From Deltaproteobacteria bacterium (lineage in GTDB: Bacteria; Desulfobacterota; Desulfobacteria; Desulfobacterales; Desulfosarcinaceae): DNA of 64,000 bases. Below are positions 59,890 to 64,000 of this stretch, piece after piece; positions within the stretch are counted from its first letter, which is position 1, and every line of letters starts with the position of its first letter. Below the pieces are notes generated by a model. It saw only the letters and a list, made by a program, of their open reading frames with translations. It did not search any database and was not told where the DNA came from. The stretch lies in assembly GCA_021824175.1 (NCBI GenBank), contig JAKALP010000006.1, forward strand, positions 62,001-126,000. Direction: 5' to 3'. Both the position numbers and the translations under genes were made by a program.

Positions 59890-61416
59890 TCATGCGCTGG
59901 CCATTTTATTGATCTTTGACAGCTGCAGGTCCAGGGTTTTCAACCGGTCCATCTCGGCGCTCAACATGGCTCCGGTCATTTCCGAAGTTTCTTTGGGGAA
60001 GTCGGCACCCAGCACGGCGGGACGCAACGGCGTCTTGTACATCTCCCACAGCACGCTGGTGTCTTTCACTCGGCCCAGCTTGATGAGCTCAGCCACGGCC
60101 GATAAAAAATGATAGTTGGCATCGCCGCTTTGTTTGTTGGTGCAGATGGCTTGGTGCGGCTTGCCATCGAGAATGCGCCGCACAAACATGGTCAGTCCGT
60201 CCGAAGGCCCGATCTCAACAAAAGTCCGCACCCCGTCGGCGTGCATCTGGTTGATCTGATCGACAAACCGCACCGGCTTTAAACAGCTGACCGAAATGAC
60301 TTTCTTATAGAGAGCCGGATCGTTGGCCAATTTGTTGCCGAAAAGATAGGAGTAGAAATCACAATCAGATTTGCGGAACTCTTCTTCGGCAATATAATCC
60401 ATGAATTGATTGCTGGCTCTCAAAGACAACGGGCAATGGGGAGCCGCGCTGATGGGAATAAGTTTGCTCTTGATCGATGCTTCGGCCAGGATCTGCTTTG
60501 CTTCCTTCATATTCTCCCGTTTGCCGGATAACACCGTCACGGCCGGCGAGTTATGATTGGCGATCCACACCTCTTTGATGTTGTGCTTTTTCAATAACCC
60601 TCGGATTTTTTTAGGCTCGGCGAAAACCATGAGAATGCCGCCCTGGGACGCCATGGGGCAGGCCGCCGCATGAACACCGCGAAAGCCGGCGAAACGGATC
60701 ATCTGTTCGGAAGAGATGATGCCGGCCGCGCAATAGGAGGCCGCATCCCCCGCGCTGTGCGAGGCAATGGCATCGGGTTTGACGAACATGGAAGCGAACA
60801 TCACGCGAATCGATTCACTCATCAAATTGATGGCCGGCATGGACCAATCGGTGCGGGAGAGGTGGTCGGCCTGAAAGGAGGCCTCTTTTTGATCGCGCGC
60901 CTTGGGAGGAAAGACTACTTCATTGATGGTCTTGCCGTTAAACGCGAAGGAGCCCAAATTTTCCCAGACGGCGCGCATCTGCGGATAGATTTCCGAAAGC
61001 GGTTCTCCCATACGCACATATTGAGCGCCTTGGCCCGGGAAGATGAAGGCCATCCTGCCTTCCGGCTCGCCGAATCCGTAGTATAAGCCAGCGGCGTCGA
61101 AGCTGAAAGCCTCATGGGGTTTTTCCTCGATCATTTTGATCAGCTGGGCCAGCTGGCGTTTGAGCTCAAGCACACCATAGGCGACCACGGCGGCTCGATA
61201 CTTTTTAGGAGATTGCGCGTCGCTATAAATACTTTGGGAATGATACGAAATCCACTTTATCCCCGAGGTGTGACAAATATCTTCTCCGTCTAGTACGCGA
61301 TGCATTTTATCTATAAGCGCGTCTGCCGTTGCATCCGAAAAAACAACGAGCTCACAGATCGACCTTGATCGGTCCCGGCCTTCTTTGGGGAATTCCATCG
61401 CATAACTCTTTTCCAT
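59890..61416 (-). CDS. Free-standing PfaB-like acyltransferase
   Basis: 508 residues from ATG 61416 (ribosome site GAGG, eight bases away). The first 110 residues resemble the linker that joins KS to AT in modular synthases (LVVFSDATADALIDKM). The AT follows with FPGQGAQ (127-133), active Ser S221 in SHSAGD rather than GHSxGE, and a His at H327 (APHCPLS) where others have AFHS. Both motifs are altered, as in the PfaB group. It would load or release acyl chains for the synthases. It is the first gene of the run. Confidence 0.85.
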   Translation of the reverse strand: MEKSYAMEFPKEGRDRSRSICELVVFSDATADALIDKMHRVLDGEDICHTSGIKWISYHSQSIYSDAQSPKKYRAAVVAYGVLELKRQLAQLIKMIEEKPHEAFSFDAAGLYYGFGEPEGRMAFIFPGQGAQYVRMGEPLSEIYPQMRAVWENLGSFAFNGKTINEVVFPPKARDQKEASFQADHLSRTDWSMPAINLMSESIRVMFASMFVKPDAIASHSAGDAASYCAAGIISSEQMIRFAGFRGVHAAACPMASQGGILMVFAEPKKIRGLLKKHNIKEVWIANHNSPAVTVLSGKRENMKEAKQILAEASIKSKLIPISAAPHCPLSLRASNQFMDYIAEEEFRKSDCDFYSYLFGNKLANDPALYKKVISVSCLKPVRFVDQINQMHADGVRTFVEIGPSDGLTMFVRRILDGKPHQAICTNKQSGDANYHFLSAVAELIKLGRVKDTSVLWEMYKTPLRPAVLGADFPKETSEMTGAMLSAEMDRLKTLDLQLSKINKMASA

Positions 61417-62009
61417 GGCATTACCTCGCATTCTTAAACGGATAGTAAATAAAATCTATGCCTCTTTGCGGCACTGACCACTTCATTGGCCATGCCGCCA
61501 TCACATGCTGTAAGGTCAGGTTAAAGAACACCCGTTCAGCCCAAATCCAATACCTCCAAGATTCAAGCAGTTGTTGATGCTACGGATCTAGAGCGACAGC
61601 TACGAGGGGGCCAGTTCCGCAAAACGAATGCAACGGATAGAAATTAAGGCAAAAGCGGTTTTTATGAATATTTTGCTTGGCGCGGGGGGGGATCCGCCTT
61701 AGGGGGATTGGGGCGGTGTTTTAAGAAATCAGTAAAATCTCTTAACGCGTCGACTTTTTACAGAAGCTGCCTTGCCTCCCATACACCTTCCGTTTATTGC
61801 ATCCACTTGGCTTACACCTGATGAAACAACACCTAATATCCCAACATCCGGTCTCACTGTGTAACCAATTAGCATGGTTCAACATTGTCGTACAACTAGA
61901 GCAACTCCTAAATCGCCAACGCTAAAAACCTAATTCTGCGTAACAATTCAGGAGTTGTTACTGGGCAACCCGAGCCTTCTTAATACTTTAATGCCGTTAT
62001 TGCAACCCA
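61417..62009. other. Long intergenic region upstream of the synthase operon
   Basis: 593 bp between the synthase operon and pgsA, both on the minus strand. It must contain the operon promoter. I see no clear -35/-10 pair, riboswitch or gene; its text has several poly-G and poly-A runs and no reading frame worth calling. Confidence 0.35.
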
Positions 62010-62573
62010 CTACAGCCGGTCATTGCTTTCCTGCAAAATACCCATGCCCACATAGATATAGTGCAGTCCAGAGATGGTGGTGACCACGGCGGTGGTCCAC
62101 TGCAGCAAAAGATCAAGGAGTGTCATTTTGGTACCGGTGGGATCAAAGAGCGAGGCCATCACCAGCAGGATCTGCGCCGCGGTGGTGCATTTGCTGACAA
62201 TGGAGGGCCGCACTTCGTACTCTTTTTCAGTGATGGTAAAAATAGCGATGCCCAGACTGATGATTACATCCCGCGCAATGACGATGACGGCTACCCAATC
62301 AGGGATCACATCCATTACTACCAGCACAATATAGGCCGAGACCAGCAGTAATTTGTCGGCGACTGGGTCCAGGATTGCTCCCAGGGCGGTACGCTGATTG
62401 AGGTAGCGCGCGATGAAGCCGTCCAGGCCGTCGCTCAGCCCGGCCACGGCAAAGACAAGCAGGGCATGCGTGTAACGATGGTGCAGCATCAAAATAATAA
62501 AGATCGGCGTGAGCAGAATTCGGATGATGGTCAGCACGTTGGGAATGCTGATGGGAGAATGAAAGCGGCTCAA
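62010..62573 (-). CDS. pgsA: CDP-alcohol phosphatidyltransferase, PgsA type
   Basis: 187 residues, five or six membrane helices. The CDP-alcohol motif D-G-x2-A-R-x8-G-x3-D-x3-D is complete: D51 G52 A55 R56 G65 D69 D73 (DGFIARYLNQRTALGAILDPVADK split across the loop). It should transfer a phosphatidyl group to glycerol-3-phosphate for phosphatidylglycerol synthesis. The name is likely but related transferases differ little in motif. It is 13 bp after the FlgT-like gene on the same strand. Confidence 0.88.
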   Translation of the reverse strand: MSRFHSPISIPNVLTIIRILLTPIFIILMLHHRYTHALLVFAVAGLSDGLDGFIARYLNQRTALGAILDPVADKLLLVSAYIVLVVMDVIPDWVAVIVIARDVIISLGIAIFTITEKEYEVRPSIVSKCTTAAQILLVMASLFDPTGTKMTLLDLLLQWTTAVVTTISGLHYIYVGMGILQESNDRL

Positions 62574-62586
62574 ATAGACCTCTTTA

Positions 62587-63768
62587 CTACTTTTGTTTGG
62601 CGACCAATTTTAGACTGATTTTGCTCCCATCCACGCTTTCAATATTGATCCCAAAGGTGTCGAATTCGAGCAACAACAACGCATCGGCCAGGGATTCAGC
62701 CGTACCTTGATAGTCCACGGTCAAGACGGCGGCGCCCGACATCATCTCTTTCAACTGCAGATTGGTCACCCCAGAAGTACTGCTCAGCGCCCCCCGGAAT
62801 TTGACGAAATTGGCAATATTGCCGCCCAGCCCCTGGACCAGGATCTCCAAGGGCGTGCTGGCGGCGGATTGCTTGAACCAAATCTCGCCAATTTGGGTGT
62901 TTAGCTCTTCACCGGCCATGACAGCCGCACTGGCGAGTGCTTCCCGGCCCCCTGCCACAGGGTCATTGCCCGCGGTCATGGCACTGCGTTGAGTGCGGGC
63001 GATGGCTTGACCATCCGACACCCGAATGGCCGTGGCGTTAATGGTGCCCCGGAACGAGCGCACACTGGCGCCCTTGGTGTTGGCCGCTTCCTCGGCCATG
63101 GCCACACCGGTGATCACCACATCGGCCTGCAGTTGCTGGCCGATGGCCGCGGCTTCTGCCGGGCTGAGCTCCGGCGGATAGTTGCCCATGCTCAGCGGGC
63201 CGGCGTGGACCAGTGGATAACCTTTCTCCGCCAGAAACTTCGCCAGTGCGGCACTGAACACGCCTTCTTCCGCGGATTGTCCTTTCCACCAGTACCCAAG
63301 AGTCTCGTCCTGGATTTGCTTCTCGGCGATGCACAGCAGCACGCGTGGATAAGGGATCTGGCCCAGACGTACTCCCGCTTTTTGCAGGGCCCCTTTCAGC
63401 CGCACAGTCGATATGGTGGCCTGAACCAGCAGCCGATAGGTGCTGGTGGCTTTAAATTCAGCCAGTACTTTATAGTCCATCACGAATTGATCGGTGTGAC
63501 TCAGCACGGCTTCATTGAGCGCCTTGAATTGGCCGCTCAGGATTTCCTGGGGCATCAGCTCACCCAGCACCCGGCTGACGGCCATCACCAAGCTGTTGTT
63601 GAGCGCCTCATCACGGCCGGCGGCAAAATCCTCACCACTGAAGCGCCCCGTGCCAACCGCCAGCACCGTCGCCTCATTTTTATTGTTCTGGGCCAGCGCC
63701 TCATTGGACAGGGCCATTGCAGCCAAGAGCAAAACCGTCACCATGGCCAAACCAAATCTTCTTCGCAT
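62587..63768 (-). CDS. Periplasmic protein with FlgT/LPP20-like N-terminal region
   Basis: 393 residues with a signal peptide (LAMVTVLLLAAMALSNEALA-QN). Residues 35-140 resemble the N-terminal domain of FlgT-like proteins (GRDEALNNSLVMAVSRVLGELMP then LRLLVQATISTV-like strands). The middle contains IGQQLQADVVITGVAMA and the C-terminus alternates beta and helix, resembling assembly or lipoprotein-transport proteins. It has one Cys (LLCIAEKQ) and no lipobox. Flagellar genes are not nearby, so a flagellar role is unproven. Confidence 0.65.
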   Translation of the reverse strand: MRRRFGLAMVTVLLLAAMALSNEALAQNNKNEATVLAVGTGRFSGEDFAAGRDEALNNSLVMAVSRVLGELMPQEILSGQFKALNEAVLSHTDQFVMDYKVLAEFKATSTYRLLVQATISTVRLKGALQKAGVRLGQIPYPRVLLCIAEKQIQDETLGYWWKGQSAEEGVFSAALAKFLAEKGYPLVHAGPLSMGNYPPELSPAEAAAIGQQLQADVVITGVAMAEEAANTKGASVRSFRGTINATAIRVSDGQAIARTQRSAMTAGNDPVAGGREALASAAVMAGEELNTQIGEIWFKQSAASTPLEILVQGLGGNIANFVKFRGALSSTSGVTNLQLKEMMSGAAVLTVDYQGTAESLADALLLLEFDTFGINIESVDGSKISLKLVAKQK

Positions 63769-63822
63769 GGTAGAATTCCTTTGTTTTATACTTTACCCTT
63801 TAGACTTTAAACCTGCTTCACC

Positions 63823-64000
63823 TTACGCCGCCCGCGACCATGCGTAATCGACGATATCCAGCAGGGTATCGCGCTCCGGCCAGGGACCGAACTGACGCAA
63901 AGTGTCCTTGGCGTTTTGGATGTGGCGCGCGGCGCATTCGCGGGTGTAGGCCACGCCGCCATAGCGTTCCAGTAATCCCAGCAACCCGCCAAACTCCGCG
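63823..64000 (-). CDS. C-terminus of a polyprenyl diphosphate synthase (cut by window end)
   Basis: The minus strand reads about 58 residues before a stop at 63823, ending ERYGGVAYTRECAARH...GPWPERDTLLDIVDYAWSR. This ERYGGxxYT...A...A...L..F..s.eR..L..l.dY pattern is the usual end of IspB/HepB-type polyprenyl synthases, which make long isoprenoid side chains of quinones. The DDxxD motifs lie outside the window. A different frame yields a 61-residue alternative without similarity. Confidence 0.75.
   Translation of the reverse strand, partial: AEFGGLLGLLERYGGVAYTRECAARHIQNAKDTLRQFGPWPERDTLLDIVDYAWSRAA

Noticed and set aside
61417-62009. Search for tRNA, small RNA or promoter elements in the large gap
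   Set aside because: No convincing consensus or tRNA arm was found, so only an unassigned region is reported.
63807-63992. 61-residue minus-strand frame at the right edge
   Set aside because: The neighbouring frame encodes the recognisable end of a polyprenyl synthase instead.

Overview
The window looks like a chromosomal segment of a sulfate-reducing or related anaerobic member of the Desulfobacterota (Desulfosarcina/Desulfobacteraceae-like). The clues are a secreted tetraheme cytochrome c3, an acyl-CoA dehydrogenase resembling the non-decarboxylating glutaryl-CoA dehydrogenase of Desulfococcus, two roughly 600-residue acyl-CoA dehydrogenases, DUF4388 (PATAN) proteins, a response regulator with a Cys-rich tail, and the intergenic hairpin repeats common in this group. 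No rRNA, tRNA, CRISPR array, insertion sequence or phage gene was seen. Both window edges cut a gene.

Layout. 1-3.8 kb: end of a large unrecognised protein, a VapC/antitoxin pair in toxin-first order, a YkgJ-like Cys-cluster protein and two small proteins. 4.1-11.5 kb: an HpaB/AbfD-family flavoprotein, an HDOD/DUF4388 protein, an NYN-OST-HTH protein, a response regulator and an MFS exporter. 11.7-15.4 kb: outer-membrane phospholipase A, then a pilin/pilin-like/PilC/pilin cluster without an ATPase. 15.5-20.1 kb: a TrxB-like flavoprotein and a six-PAS hybrid histidine kinase. 20.5-23.1 kb: cysE, cysK and a PIN gene overlapping cysK. 23.3-27.1 kb: a TetR regulator, cytochrome c3 and a DUF4388-TM-repeat-DUF1566 protein. 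27.6-34.6 kb: thiolase and three acyl-CoA dehydrogenases (beta-oxidation or dicarboxylate/aromatic degradation). 34.7-42.4 kb: mixed housekeeping and regulatory genes (J-domain protein, kinase, DHH phosphoesterase, rhomboid, methionine aminopeptidase).

The most striking part is the minus-strand run from 61.4 to 42.7 kb. A free-standing acyltransferase is followed by a giant NPD-KS-AT-ACP(x4, plus one degenerate)-psiKR-KR-DH synthase, a KS-AT-DH protein with a PPTase-like tail, a PAPS-type sulfotransferase, a MacA-like adaptor and a MacB-like permease. The synthases have the layout of the PUFA-synthase (Pfa) type of secondary lipid synthase. A reasonable hypothesis is an iterative pathway making a long-chain lipid or polyketide that is sulfated and then exported. 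The product cannot be read from sequence. Beyond it lie pgsA, a FlgT-like periplasmic protein and the C-terminus of a polyprenyl diphosphate synthase.

Beta-oxidation genes (acyl-CoA supply) and the lipid synthase locus lie in the same window, but no sequence evidence shows shared regulation. Coordinates were derived by eye. Start codons were chosen from Shine-Dalgarno spacing and domain boundaries. Family comparisons rely on remembered motifs, not searches.
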